NCBI GenBank assembly: GCA_001600875.1
Contig: BCLD01000007.1
Span: forward strand, 909,446-973,445
Reading direction: 5' to 3'
Source: Solicoccozyma terricola
Lineage: Eukaryota > Basidiomycota > Tremellomycetes > Filobasidiales > Piskurozymaceae
Length of the DNA: 64,000 bases
Part shown: one piece after another, positions 1 through 10,349 of the stretch
Layout: each line of letters starts with the position of its first letter
Numbering within the stretch: position 1 is the first letter of the stretch
Translations under genes and position numbers: made by a program
Notes under the pieces: model-generated
What the model was told of the DNA's origin: nothing
The model's database searches: none
What the model saw: only the letters and a program-made list of their open reading frames with translations

Positions 1-35
1 ATCCCTGGCAAACTTGATAGCGTCACGCGTCCCAA

Positions 36-1805
36 ATGACCTCGACATACGTTCTTCAATCACCCCTTTCTCCCCCAACTTGCTCCACCTCCCTCCTCCG
101 TCCTACCAATCCAGCATTCGACGACTCGGCTCCTAGCGGTGGAATCCTCATAAATCGCAGACGCCCATCGGATCTGTCCATTGATACCGGGATAGCAGAG
201 ATGAACGGAGGGATGGGGATTGGCTTGGGAGGGGGGATGCCTACGTCCGCTCCCTCGTCGATGGGAAGATCGGAACAGATGGATAGCGCCATGCCGTCGA
301 TGAAACGTTCCCCGTTGGAAGGCAGTGGCGGCAGTGATGGCATACTGCAACCGCCACTTCCATCGCCTCCAGGATTGTCTGGTCGGCAACCCGATGCGTC
401 TGCCGTCCCTCATCCAGTCAAGATCAGATTCGCTCCACTACCTTCTCCTCAACGCCAGAGATCACTCTCCACTGGTCGCAACATCAACATGGAAGCTACA
501 ATGACAAGCGACGGAACGAGGATCGCCAAGCTGGCCAAACGGATCCCAGGAAAAGATGGTGAATGGGATGGGGATCCATATGACGAGCATGCCATCGATG
601 ATGAAGACGAGGAAGAGGAGGAATCAGTGAAGCGCTCTTGGAGGAATATGGGTATGGGGAATTGGTCACGGACATCTACCGGGTCAATCTCCGGAGCGAC
701 TTCCTCGTACACCATGCGATTGCTCAAACCTCTGAGGGGAAACGATGCGGAGCCCATGGACAAAGTCATGATGGCAAAGGCGCTCGAAGGAGCTCCGTTG
801 AAGAAATCGGTGTCAACCGGCGGACTGATTGGGTCGTCGCCATTCCGCTCGTCGGCAGAAAAGGCACGGAAGAGCAGCTTCCGATCAGGTGGAACTTCGG
901 GCTCTTTTTCAAGAGGCTCGGGACAATCAGGGCATCGAGCGTCATCATCGTTCGAGACCCCGGATTTCTCTTCTCTTTCTTCGTCTTTGGGTGGCCAACA
1001 GTCTTACAAGTCCGAATCACCCTCTGGTTCCTTTAACTCATCGGTACCGGTGGCACGTCCTGTCAAGATGCTCAACGGTCGTGTCTATGGCAAACGAGCC
1101 GCAGATGAAGCCGCGGCCCGTCGCATGTCGTCAGAACCAGCTTTCGTAGAGTGGGGCGGGATGATGGGCGAAAAGAATGTTGGTGGCATGGGATCAAACC
1201 AAACGCAACAAACGATACGGACCGATCGAAGTGAAGGTGGTGGTGGCGGCATGGGATCGAATTCGATCGTCGATGACGAGGATGATGGATCGGGAATAGC
1301 GTGGGTTAGGAAGAGAAGGGAGGCTAGGGAACGTCTACGCAGAGAGAGCGAGGCTGAAGAAGCAAGGCAAGCGGACTTAGCCGCAGCGTCAACGCGGATA
1401 GACGTGTCGCCTCGCGGTAGTTCAACCACGGACACACTGGATGTCCCCACTATCAACGTTGCTCCTCCCCCGAAGCACGGCGAGGACCACCTTGTCCAGG
1501 CCGTCTTCGTCCCTGGCGCAAAGGAAGATGAGCTGCCAGAATCGGCGAGCGGGCTACCAAAATTCGCGCCGTACGACAATGATTCTGAAGAGAGTAGCGA
1601 CAGTTCGGATGGGTACGAGGAGGATGATCAGAATGAATACAGCGATGACGATGAGGAGGATTTGATTGGTGAGGAAGAGGCGAAGAGGTAAGTGAAGTGG
1701 TCGGGAGAGCCTTTCAACTGCTTATGTCAATCATTTCACTCCAGGACAACGTCTTCAGCGGCTGGTGTGGAGGTCATGGTTCAACGCAAGGTTGCAGCGG
1801 GGTAA
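36..1805 (+). CDS. Disordered Ser/Gly-rich protein, possibly of the AreA GATA-like (DUF1752) type; 5' end may be missing
   Basis: A 551-codon open stretch is followed by a 57-nt intron (1688-1744, GTAAGT...CAG) and a short last exon ending at TAA 1803-1805. The protein is low in complexity: Ser/Gly-rich centre, an acidic block near residues 185-200 and an acidic tail. The only recognisable stretch is KIRFAPLP followed by RQRSLSTGRN near residue 130. From memory, similar RFAPLP segments occur in basidiomycete proteins annotated with a nitrogen-regulator AreA GATA-like domain, but the Trp-rich core of that domain is absent here. An in-frame TAG at 18-20 lies just upstream; it could be the end of an intron (GATAG), so earlier exons may lie outside the window. 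Function unknown; the family guess is weak. Confidence 0.6.
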
Positions 1806-2633
1806 TTTGATACATAACTCGGGGACGAATATTGCTCGATCGACAGGCAAGGTGTAACTACAAAAGGAAGGGTTGTATAGACTTCTCTAATGAGAGTCAC
1901 AAATTGTTTCTGAATGTGTAAACAGACATGAGATGTTGCTGATTGTGACACAAAGACGTGCTTGCGACACACCATGTCTCAGAGATAGGAGTCGCCACGC
2001 ATTTGGTCGGTGTAGCTTTGGCCGGGGAAGGTATATATGCAACGGATTGGTCCTGACTGAGCAATGCCAAACGCCTTCTCCAATATCTTTCCAATGGAAT
2101 CCTTAGACTCCATCCGCAAGACTCAAGGCGACAAACCATTCAAGGTTTTGGGTATGATTGATCCATTCTCGCCACCTACTCCTAGTCCCCGTCGCAGAGA
2201 CTACAGTTGCGTATTTCGTATGGTCCGCGAAGAGCTCCGTCATTTTGTTGGGAAGCAGGAGTCCGTTAGGCATTCCATTGTGGAGCGTATTGAGTGGGTA
2301 AAAGTGGGACTTTTTGACTCACATGCTGATTGCTTTTGCAAGTCCGCTTATCAGACCGTGGTACACTAATCGCCGACTCTCTAGAAAGGATACGAGCAGT
2401 TCTTTCCTCAGTGTAAAACCCCTCTTGTCGCCGGCGCCACCGAGGTGACGAGTTCGGGCACTCGACTTATTGAATAATGTAATTGAATTTAGCGTGAAGG
2501 TGGCGCTAGATCAGTGGTACCCAACACTGGACAAGAAGAATACATTAATTGGGCACAGTTGAAACTGCTGAGCCGTATTAGGGGTTTACATTGGCGAAAT
2601 TGTATAGTACCACAACAATGTACAACATCTTGC
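1806..2633. other. Intergenic stretch with one weak small ORF
   Basis: No convincing gene. A 101-codon ORF on the plus strand (2064-2369) starts 30 bases after a TATATATG motif and contains a possible 45-nt intron that keeps the frame, but it resembles nothing I know. It could be a small orphan gene or chance. Confidence 0.3.
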
Positions 2634-3058
2634 TCATTTCCCAGCCTTACTGGAGTCGACCTCGTTTAGCTCGTGGGCAAGCTTGACGACGTTGTTCTAA
2701 GAAAGGCAGAAAAGTGTTTAGCTACAGCGACACGAGGCCAAACATGACAACCTACCCCGGGTCTCTCAATTACGACGGCTGGATCCTCCGTCGTCCCATT
2801 CTTGCCGACCGTGTTACCCTTGTTGGATGTAACTTCTGCCCGGCCTTCTTTGACTTCAGCGACTTCCCCCTCTGTAGTACTGGTGGTATGAGGGTCCGTG
2901 CTCCTGCACATTCTCGCATGCTCACTAATGTGCTTGGACTGGCCCCACTTCCAGGACACCTCGTCACCTGTACCACGATACCGAAATTCAGAATCACGCG
3001 GTAAATTTCAGCTTCGGTACGACGCACCCTTCTGCAGATCTTGAGGTGCTTGAGACAT
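2634..3058 (-). CDS. Hva1-type TUDOR domain protein (about 83 aa)
   Basis: Four short exons on the minus strand splice cleanly into a small protein. It starts MSQAPQDLQK, then GDEVSWKWGQ, GEVAEVKEG, NTVGKNGTTEDPAVVIERPG, and ends NNVVKLAHELNEVDSSKAGK before TGA at 2634-2636. This pattern (VSWKWG, a basic loop, PAVxIER, VVKxAHEL) is that of the hypervirulence-associated protein TUDOR domain family, named from fungal and bacterial members of unknown biochemical role. Introns use GTGCGT, GTGAGC and GTAGGT donors and all phases agree, which supports the start at 3058. The whole protein is the domain. The partner it binds cannot be read from the sequence. Confidence 0.8.
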
Positions 3059-3204
3059 TCTGTATTGTTTGTGCAGGTTTTGTAGAATGGAATGGGTAAG
3101 GTGGTCTCTGCGCGCGACCTCGTACATACCCCGCACTCCTCACAATCGAGGAAAGCCCGATCGATCGATCTTGTCTTTTCCTCGATTGCCTCCGTCTTAT
3201 CGCC

Positions 3205-3210
3205 CACGTG
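3205..3210. promoter_or_regulatory. CACGTG box upstream of the Hva1-type gene
   Basis: Palindromic CACGTG, the core site of bHLH factors such as Cbf1, 147 bp upstream of the start at 3058. One of eleven similarly placed copies in the window. Confidence 0.45.
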
Positions 3211-3294
3211 GATTGAAAATTCGCCACGTCATGATTAAGAAGGCGTTGATACAGTTTACACCAAGTACAACCTAACGCAAACGTAAAGCGTGGC

Positions 3295-4751
3295 TCAGAC
3301 CTGCTCCGTCAACTTGCCACCAGCAGTATCACTCCCACGTTGACCGCTCGCAATCGCACGTTCGCCATCCAACAATCCCGTAGTCTCATCTGGCTCTTGC
3401 TCATGTGGAGGGATCGGGACTTCTCTGCCTGATCGAGTACGACGGTGGGTTTTACGCTTACGGACTGATTTACCGCCCGCCCAGGGTTTGCCTGCCTCTG
3501 AGATGATCGGATAATTTTCAGAATCGTTTCGACGTAGCACGAATGGTCGTGAAAAGTCCACTTACTCGCCGCCAACCCAGTGAATGACAGCATGAACACC
3601 ATCGAAACGGAGACCAAGGCTGAAGCAACACCAAAATCACACGCTGTATCAAGGTGTGCTCCGACTTTGAACCTTTCGTCCGTTCGATAGACATGAAGGA
3701 TGATAGCAACCGCCGTGATTTGTAAGATGGAGTGGATTGCCATTAGGGATGAAACAATCTTCCAACCACCTTCCCGGCGCTTGGCTCGGATTCGTCTGTC
3801 ACCTGGAGAAAAGGGGTGCGGGTGTGAGAAGTAAAAGGTGTATAGCGATTGACGACGACGACGCCTCACCGACACCGATCGAGATGATGAGTAGCGCCAT
3901 GAGAGAAATTACGCAAGGGACAAGAGATAGCTGTGCTGCGTATCCGGCTGTTACGAAGTTGTACGACGAAATGAGCTCCGATTAGAGACGACATCTCAGT
4001 ATGTGACAACTTACCGGTTGACCAGAGTGTACCTGAGGTCATACTCGTCAGTGACATGGCAAGAAGAGAAAAGTATAATCCAACTAACAGAAACCTTGTC
4101 CAAACTGTTTGCATTCGGATCTACCCGTAAAACGCCTTTCAGCTGCGACAATTCAGAATTACCCACTCAATTGCCACTCACGGATTTGGGAACGGCTGAC
4201 ATTGCCACCCTTCCCCTTCTCCATCGACGGGATCGAGAGTGAAATCCAATGATGCAGCTCCATTGGACAAGGCGGTGAAGGTTTTAAGATTGGTTAGAGA
4301 TGAAGGTAGGGCATGATCGTCCGCTGAGGAGGGTTCTAGATTGAAAAGAGTGTGCTCGGGAATTTTTAGAGTACATCTGGAGGATTTTGGATGGATTGAG
4401 CCGAGATCGAGTTGAACAGCGGATGAAGCATAAGATACACACCTCCGATACAGTCCATACCTAGTGTGGAGCGAGCAACGACAATATCAGCCAGCCGATC
4501 GTAGTCAGCCGGAAAACCTACACCAACACTCACCTAGTCTCAAAATGAAGCGGACCAGGAGTGGGAACGATCGTACGAATCACATCAGGAACGTATACAG
4601 AGAGGATGGTCAGAGTGGTTGCGACGAGCACTATCAGAAACAGCCGTCAGATCAGCCAATCCCACTTAATTCTCCAAGAGACGAGATGAAGCTCACAGAA
4701 GCTCAAGGAGACGACATAGGGCGACTTCCTCACTGGAGGAGATGACGCGGG
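3295..4751 (-). CDS. Sur7/PalI-like four-helix membrane protein
   Basis: Spliced from at least six exons; TGA at 3295-3297. First helix: VVSLSFLLVATTLTILSVYV. A long extracytoplasmic loop follows with YGLYRRC and a Cys pair region (WQCQPFPNP, SECKQFGQG, TLWSTGYAAQL). Then come helix 2 (LVPCVISLMALLIISIGVG), a basic loop RRIRAKRREGGWK, helix 3 (IVSSLMAIHSILQITAVAII), helix 4 (ALVSVSMVFMLSFTGLAAS) and a cytosolic tail rich in Arg with PDETTGLLDGE. Four helices with a Cys-containing first loop fit the Sur7/PalI superfamily of plasma-membrane sensors and eisosome proteins. The start is unresolved: upstream exons probably reach into 4790-5030, where two overlapping frames are open. One splice option joins A to TG at an acceptor near 4730 to give MRKSPY. 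Function inferred only from topology. Confidence 0.65.
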
Positions 4752-5386
4752 CTGTATTAAGCACGGTTGATTGTTTTGAGTACCAATTACTCACTGGTTA
4801 CAGGATCTCGAAAGCTGGAACACGCTGCTGGAGACGGAAGCGGCAGGGTTATAAGCGTCAGACTGTGATATGTCGTTGGATGCCGGATGCTGGCAGCTGC
4901 CGATCGAATAGGGGACTTTATGAGATCGATAAGGTGGTGGTTGAACTGATATCTGCTTGACGTCGCCGGAGACCCATTGTGAGAATTTGGGACGGTGATG
5001 ACGAATTGCGGTGGCGAAATTGGTGTGCCTTAATTGCAATTCCGGGAAAACATTGTTCACTTCTCCATCCACCACCATTTCAGGACCCCTCCGTCTCCTT
5101 TGCTCAAAGTGCGAATAATGGAAAATGTCTCTATGCATCTGCCCAACCTCTTTCCAAGATTCTCGGACATTGACAACCCCAACTCTTACTTCAAATAGGC
5201 ACAGGAGAACAACACGACGTTCTAGTATGCGTGGCGCAGTTATAAGGAAGTTGCAAACAAGCGGATGATGGCGGTGGACTCGAACGACAAGATGGACTCG
5301 AGTGAGCGAGGTGTGGACACTGAGCGAAACGACTGAGGCGAGGAGGCTCCACAGAGGTATGCCTGAATTCTTCACCCTGACCAAGT
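4752..5386. other. Unresolved region upstream of the Sur7-like gene
   Basis: On the minus strand two frames are open here, one for 197 codons (4791-5384) and one for about 75 codons (roughly 4790-5030) that lacks an ATG. Either may hold 5' exons of the Sur7-like gene or a separate small gene. Neither matches a family I recognise. Confidence 0.3.
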
Positions 5387-5800
5387 GCGAACGAAGGAAC
5401 GAATGAATTCTTACACTCTTTACATCCTCTACCCTTCCTACATTCTCCCTCCCTACGAACTTTACGCTCTTCTCTCAACATCCCCCTGCCCCTCGACGAA
5501 CGAATGAACTCTTACGCTCTCTACATTCTTTACACCCTCTACGCTCTCAACATCTCCGTCCCCATGAATAAACTCTTACGGAACGAACCGAAGGACATGC
5601 TCTCTTATGCTCTCTACATTCTCTACGCTCTCAATATCCGAATATCCGAAAGAACGAAAGAACGAAAGAACGAAAGAACGGACGAAAGAAAGAACGGACG
5701 AACGAAAAAACGGATGAAGGAACAAACTCTTGTGCTCTCTACACTCTCTATCCTCTTAACATTCTCCCTCAAGATGAAACCAACTCCTTCACTCTCAGTA
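5387..5800. repeat. Degenerate minisatellite with GAACGAAA microsatellite core
   Basis: A pyrimidine-rich unit of the type CTCTTACGCTCTCTACATTC, preceded by GAACGAATGAA or a variant, recurs about four times (near 5390, 5497, 5600 and 5725), with a gap of about 110 bp between the first two copies. Between copies three and four lies a run of GAAAGAAC repeats (about 5645-5715). Copies differ by many substitutions. No gene is evident in it. Confidence 0.75.
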
Positions 5801-5928
5801 TCATGGCCAGGAGAGAGCTGAGATTCGTAAAGAGAAACAGAACATGATCACATTTTCATTCCCATGTACAAAATAGTGAACAAACTTTCTGACAGCTACA
5901 GGTGATCGTAGAAGGCCATAAGCGAGTC

Positions 5929-6594
5929 CTATTCATAATGGTCCAGCTCATCCTGCAATAGTCCTTGAGTTCCATCGTTCAGCAGACACCATCCCACTGG
6001 TCCCACTCACCCTTGCTGTCCACGACACCACACCACATAATGGCCATGACCTCCTGTCCCCATGTACCTCACTACAGCTCCTAGGTGGTAGCTATGATGA
6101 GCCACTCCATCAAACAGACGAAGGGTTGGAGGGAGAGGAGGGTGGATGGCCAACTGTCCATGGTCTGAGTGATGAGCAAAAACAAGAACTGCTGGAAAAG
6201 TTGATCCTGCTGGAGCCTTGCTTTGGATAGCATCCTGGACCATCCCCACCCCAATAACATCTGTTTACAGATGTCCAAGACATAGTTGAGACGACGATGA
6301 GTGATGGGAGAAGGTGTTGGAAGGAGAAGACCAAGCATGATGGTGAATGCGGAAGACCTGAGGGCGTCCAAAAAAAAAGACATTTCAGACAGCATCCAAC
6401 CCCATTCCCCCACAAGCAGCTGTTACTCACGAATTCCCAAGATCCTCCTCTATCGACATGCAGAGCATAGAGTACATCTCCTCCGCATCCTGCTGGGTCC
6501 ACCTTCCTTCCATTTGTTGACTGCTTTGGGTTGAACCAGCACTATGGCGGCGAACATATTCAAAAAGTGCTGCACCATTTGGCATAAAGCTGAG
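5929..6594 (-). pseudogene. Remnant of a ubiquitin-specific protease (USP, peptidase C19)
   Basis: On the minus strand an exon beginning after an acceptor at 6595 reads LSFMPNGAALFEYVRRHSAG and then WTQQDAEEMYSMLC; QQDAEE is a hallmark of USP catalytic domains (as in Ubp6/USP14). It ends at a GTGAGT donor near 6428. A following exon carries LPHSPSCLVFSFQHLL, resembling the LxFxLxRF strand. The last part reads YHLGAVVRYMGTGGHGHYVV, matching the USP His box (YxLxxVVxHxG...GHY). After WCRGQQG a TGA (6007-6009) interrupts the frame, yet the same frame continues with GWCLLNDGTQGLLQDE to TAG at 5929-5931, as USP tails do. I find no Cys box (GNTCYxNS) upstream in the 280 bp before the peroxidase gene. 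The simplest reading is a decayed, 5'-truncated USP copy. A functional gene with an unusual structure is less likely. Confidence 0.55.
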
Positions 6595-6871
6595 CTGATA
6601 TCAATCTCTAAAACACCAACATGGATGATATGGAGGTATTGCTGCTGCTCTTCATGCACCAGCCATCCATGGTGTCAGTAGTTCACACACTGTGCAAAAA
6701 GATTATTGAATGGCTGCTTGCAAAGAGGTATCATCACTTTGCCTACCCCGTGGTATCACGAGAGATGATGGCCCATCAAAGTCGATTAATTGAAATCCCC
6801 ATCCAGGAATACGGTGGCGAATATCGACAGCAAACAATACATATTCTATCCAGCTGGAGTCGCCGACGAAA

Positions 6872-8570
6872 TCACAGCTTACTGTCCCTACTAGCCATCT
6901 TCGCACTCGCTCCTTGGGCCGTGGCACCTGCGAATGGACACCCACCACCACCACCACTCCCCCTCGAGCCTTTTACCTGATCGAGTGGTTTCCCCTCCTT
7001 GGCCGCCTTGTTTACCAACCTTGCGAACCCAGAATCATCTCTATCCACACCAAGTTCGATGAGTTTTCCAAACACCAATGCGAAATCTTTGAAGAATGCG
7101 TCTTGATCTTTAGCGTATTTTAATACCCAGGGTTTGAATTTAGGATCTTCCATCAATGCCATGTCGGTTGGAAGCATCATTAGACGCTCGCCGGCGACGA
7201 TCGTCTCGTATTGAAATGGACCATCCCATTTCCGAGGGACCCATTTACGCGTGGAAAGCAACTTGAAGTATTGGTTGGAAAAACGGGTAGGGTTGATGAC
7301 CCATGGTCTGGAGGTGTGAAGAGGGGTGTGTGTGTGTGTCAGTAGGGATGTTGCTGTGTGTACTTGATTACCACATGACTCACCCATCGAAACCACTACG
7401 GTCGGCATGGCATCGACCTGATCGCCCGTTTTCCCCCCAAGTCAGTTTTTCCATGTATAAAACTTACTGGAAGACCCGTAAGAAAAACACGCTCTTCATT
7501 GCCACTCACCAAGAGTATGAGCACCTGACAACGCCACGATCTCTTGATCGCTGTAACCCATCCTATTAAAGATATGTCTCAAATGATCCGCTCCTTGTGC
7601 TCCATCTGGCAATCTAATTTCCCAATCCCCCCAGACCAAAACGCAACACAAAAAAACCTTCACATCAACCATCCCGTCTCCCCATGCAACAGGAGAAATC
7701 CTTTAACCAAACTCACCGATCGGTGATATTACCCCTATGAGCATTCGCTTCTTCTTCATTCGCGTAATCTTCCCTTCCAGGCAACCAAGGTACCTTTGGA
7801 CCACCCATCGCTTCGACGGCAGTCACTCCTGCTAGAGTCCATAGATCGGCGTATGAGATCCAAGGGTTTGCGGTGTGGATCGGATCGAGGAATTTGATAG
7901 CGTGAACCAGACCTTTGGGGTTGGGGGTGTGGGGGGGGGGGGGGGGAGATTGAGAGTCAAGAAAGGGTTTGGACAGCCGCCGGGGGGGGGGGGGGGGGAA
8001 GGGGGAGGGAAGAGGGGGGGGGGGGGCGGGGGGGGGGGGGGGGGGGGGAGGGTAAGGTGGATAGGACGACTTACCTGCATTTGCGGGATCAACAGCCTCA
8101 CTACCGAATCGTAATCCAGCTCCGTTGGATCCACCATTATGCTCAACGAGTGAAAATGTCCCTGATGCGTGCCATGCGAGACTGAGAGGAGAGGAGAGGA
8201 GACAAGGGTTTGGGGAGGTGTATTGTATGTTTCAGCTTTTCTAATGGATCAGAGTCGAAAAAAACAACGGGTGTTTTGGATCCTCACCGAACGAGGATGG
8301 GACCAGAGCTTCCTATATGACCATCCATCACGAGCCATCAGCACTCTTGTCAAGACACACACACACCCCGAATGTAAAACTCCAACTCACCATCATCGTA
8401 CCCATCTTGCTTCAACACTTTCTTGATCTCCTCTCTGATACCTGTAGGGTTGTATCCCATTGAAGTGAGTGAGCCAAATGTGGAGGGGGGGTGGGGGGTG
8501 GGAATGATAGCCGGGGTTGCTGCAGGGGACGCTTACCATCGTAGTCACCCTTTGGAACGGTGTTTGGCAT
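6872..8570 (-). CDS. Cytochrome c peroxidase-like haem peroxidase with C-terminal SKL
   Basis: Eight exons on the minus strand give about 327 residues. The start at 8570 ([12 protein letters not shown]) leaves no mitochondrial presequence. Distal site [11 protein letters not shown] carries the catalytic Arg, Trp and His of class I plant-type peroxidases. [13 protein letters not shown] and the proximal haem-ligand segment [20 protein letters not shown] follow, then [18 protein letters not shown], where the Trp of the cytochrome c peroxidase radical site is kept. The family reduces hydrogen peroxide using cytochrome c or ascorbate. The C-terminus is a Gly-rich linker, CPFAGATAQ, and ends MASRDSKL before TGA at 6872-6874: SKL is the canonical PTS1 peroxisomal import signal. 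All introns are GT-AG; the one after residue 72 contains long poly(C) on the sense strand. Confidence 0.9.
7931..8048. repeat. Poly(G) tract cluster inside a peroxidase-gene intron
   Basis: Runs of 16, 17 and 21 uninterrupted G on the plus strand (poly-C on the sense strand of the peroxidase transcript) with short interruptions between. The cluster lies wholly inside one intron, between the donor near 8075 and the acceptor near 7913. Confidence 0.9.
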
Positions 8571-8733
8571 GATGTGTGGTGGTGGTGTATGTAGTGTGTG
8601 TGCAGGGTAGTGCTGCTGTGGGTTGTGTATAATATGTGGTATGGGATGGATGCACTCTTGACCACTGTCCGAGTCGCTGTTGGATGGAAATGCAATCCGG
8701 GTATGGTCAGCCGGTGAGAGGATCCGGCGGTGA

Positions 8734-8739
8734 CACGTG
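8734..8739. promoter_or_regulatory. CACGTG box upstream of the peroxidase gene
   Basis: CACGTG in the context TGACACGTGACA, 164 bp before the peroxidase start at 8570. Confidence 0.45.
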
Positions 8740-9061
8740 ACACATGGGTGGCGAGGGGAGGGTGGCGGTGGCGGTGGCGGTGGCGAATGTGGCGAATGTT
8801 CCTCCTCGGGTTGGTCCCTGACATTCCAGCGTCAGCAAGGGGTGGCATGTAGCATGGCGTAGCTTGTGATCAGTAGATGTGGGATATCATTCAGTCGGAT
8901 AGATGTCATCGGCAGCAGCATCCTTTCACATCTAGCACTCAGTGTTCACACACTCACAGCAGATGCCCTGCCAAATCACCTCTTTGCTCCCATCCTAATC
9001 CTTCCATGTCTCAGTCTCAGTCTCACAATCGCATCAACATCCACTCATCAACATCTACCAT

Positions 9062-9067
9062 CACGTG
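9062..9067. promoter_or_regulatory. CACGTG box upstream of the small orphan gene
   Basis: CACGTG about 250 bp upstream of the start at 9314; preceded by TCA giving TCACGTGT. Confidence 0.35.
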
Positions 9068-9313
9068 TACATTACCCTCTGAAACCATCCATTGCGAGAA
9101 CCAGCTCCCGCCCTTTTGTTGAAAAACAGGGGTATAGAGCTGAGTAGATACTCTCCTTTCATCCAAATAGTACCTTCTGGGCTCAACTCCGATTTCATAT
9201 ATAAAGCCAATCCAAATAGAGGAATCAATCCGGATCCTGGAATCATATCATCGTCTAATACATCCATACATCCATAATCAACAAATCAATACAATCAATT
9301 CGAAACCACCGTC

Positions 9314-10080
9314 ATGAAGAACGCTTCCAAACTTCAAATGAATCAGATGCATGTGCAGGAGATCAAGGATCTACTTCATAGGTATCATGCAAAGGTGAGG
9401 ACCCTGAGAACAAACCCGTATTAAAAGTCCGTTCCGTCCGTCGGAGTCCTAACCAAAAATAAATAAAAATGTACGCTTTTACATCACACAGAGTACCATC
9501 GATGGAGTTCCGAATGAACTCAAGTTCGTTTCTTTCATGCCGACGAGGACATCGACTTGGAAAGGTTCTTTAGTCGCGTACAAGGTCTCAGTGAGTCCTT
9601 TTTATTTATTTATTAATTTTTTAAAACACGAAAGTGTGAACATCGTGGCTTTTTCAATCTTCCTACTCACATCGGTGATTATCGTTTTCTATACAGCCAC
9701 TTCTATGTGACGCTGAAGGATATTTGACTGTTCGTTTGAGTGTCGATGAAGTCGAGTCGATTATACAATCCATTGCTCAAGATACGGTACGTCAGATGGT
9801 GTTTTCTTCGTTTTCTTTCAGTTTCCATGACTTTTGACTCTCGATCCCGCTCCCCCAGGATTTTCACATCGATTCCACAGATGCAACTTTCTTCATGCAT
9901 CCTTCCGTTAAATGTTATCACGTCTCACTCCATTCTTCGACTCCAGTGATGACACCATCTTCCTCTCCGAAATTCGACGTATACAAGTTGCCGATGAATT
10001 TAGAGGAGAGGGTGAAGTGTGAATATTATGATATTGAGGAAGTTGAGGAAGTTGGGGAAGTTGAGGTGAAGGCGGGGTGA
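9314..10080 (+). CDS. Small orphan protein (about 163 aa)
   Basis: Four exons splice into one frame: MKNASKLQMNQMHVQEIKDL, then STIDGVPNELKFVSFM, PLLCDAEGYLTVRLSVDEVE and DFHIDSTDATFFMHPSV, ending at TGA 10078-10080. Donors are GTGAGG, GTGAGT and GTACGT; acceptors CACAG, TACAG and CCCAG; phases agree. The C-terminus is acidic with a short repeat (EEVEEVGEVEV). No signal peptide, membrane segment or known domain is visible. The clean splicing and codon use argue for a real, lineage-restricted gene. Confidence 0.65.
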
Positions 10081-10349
10081 GGAAGGGGAGGGGAGGGGAG
10101 AGAGGGGGGACGAAGTGGAGACTCGACGACTCAGAAATCGAACACCTGATCAAAGTGATAGATAGCGGACAGTAGCAACGACTGACGAGAGATGATCCGG
10201 TGATTCGCACCATACCAATCGATAAATATATCAAATACCGTTTACAAAAGCAAAACATCTATTAAACCTTCCTGTGCGTAAGCCATTAGCAGCATTTCGT
10301 TCTCATTTCCACCCTCTACTTGAGAATCTTTTCTTCTCCCCTAATTCGA

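Noticed and set aside
7875..8114. Gly-rich and Pro-rich ORFs over the poly(G) tract
   Set aside because: They are translations of a homopolymer inside a peroxidase-gene intron; the flanking exons splice cleanly across it.
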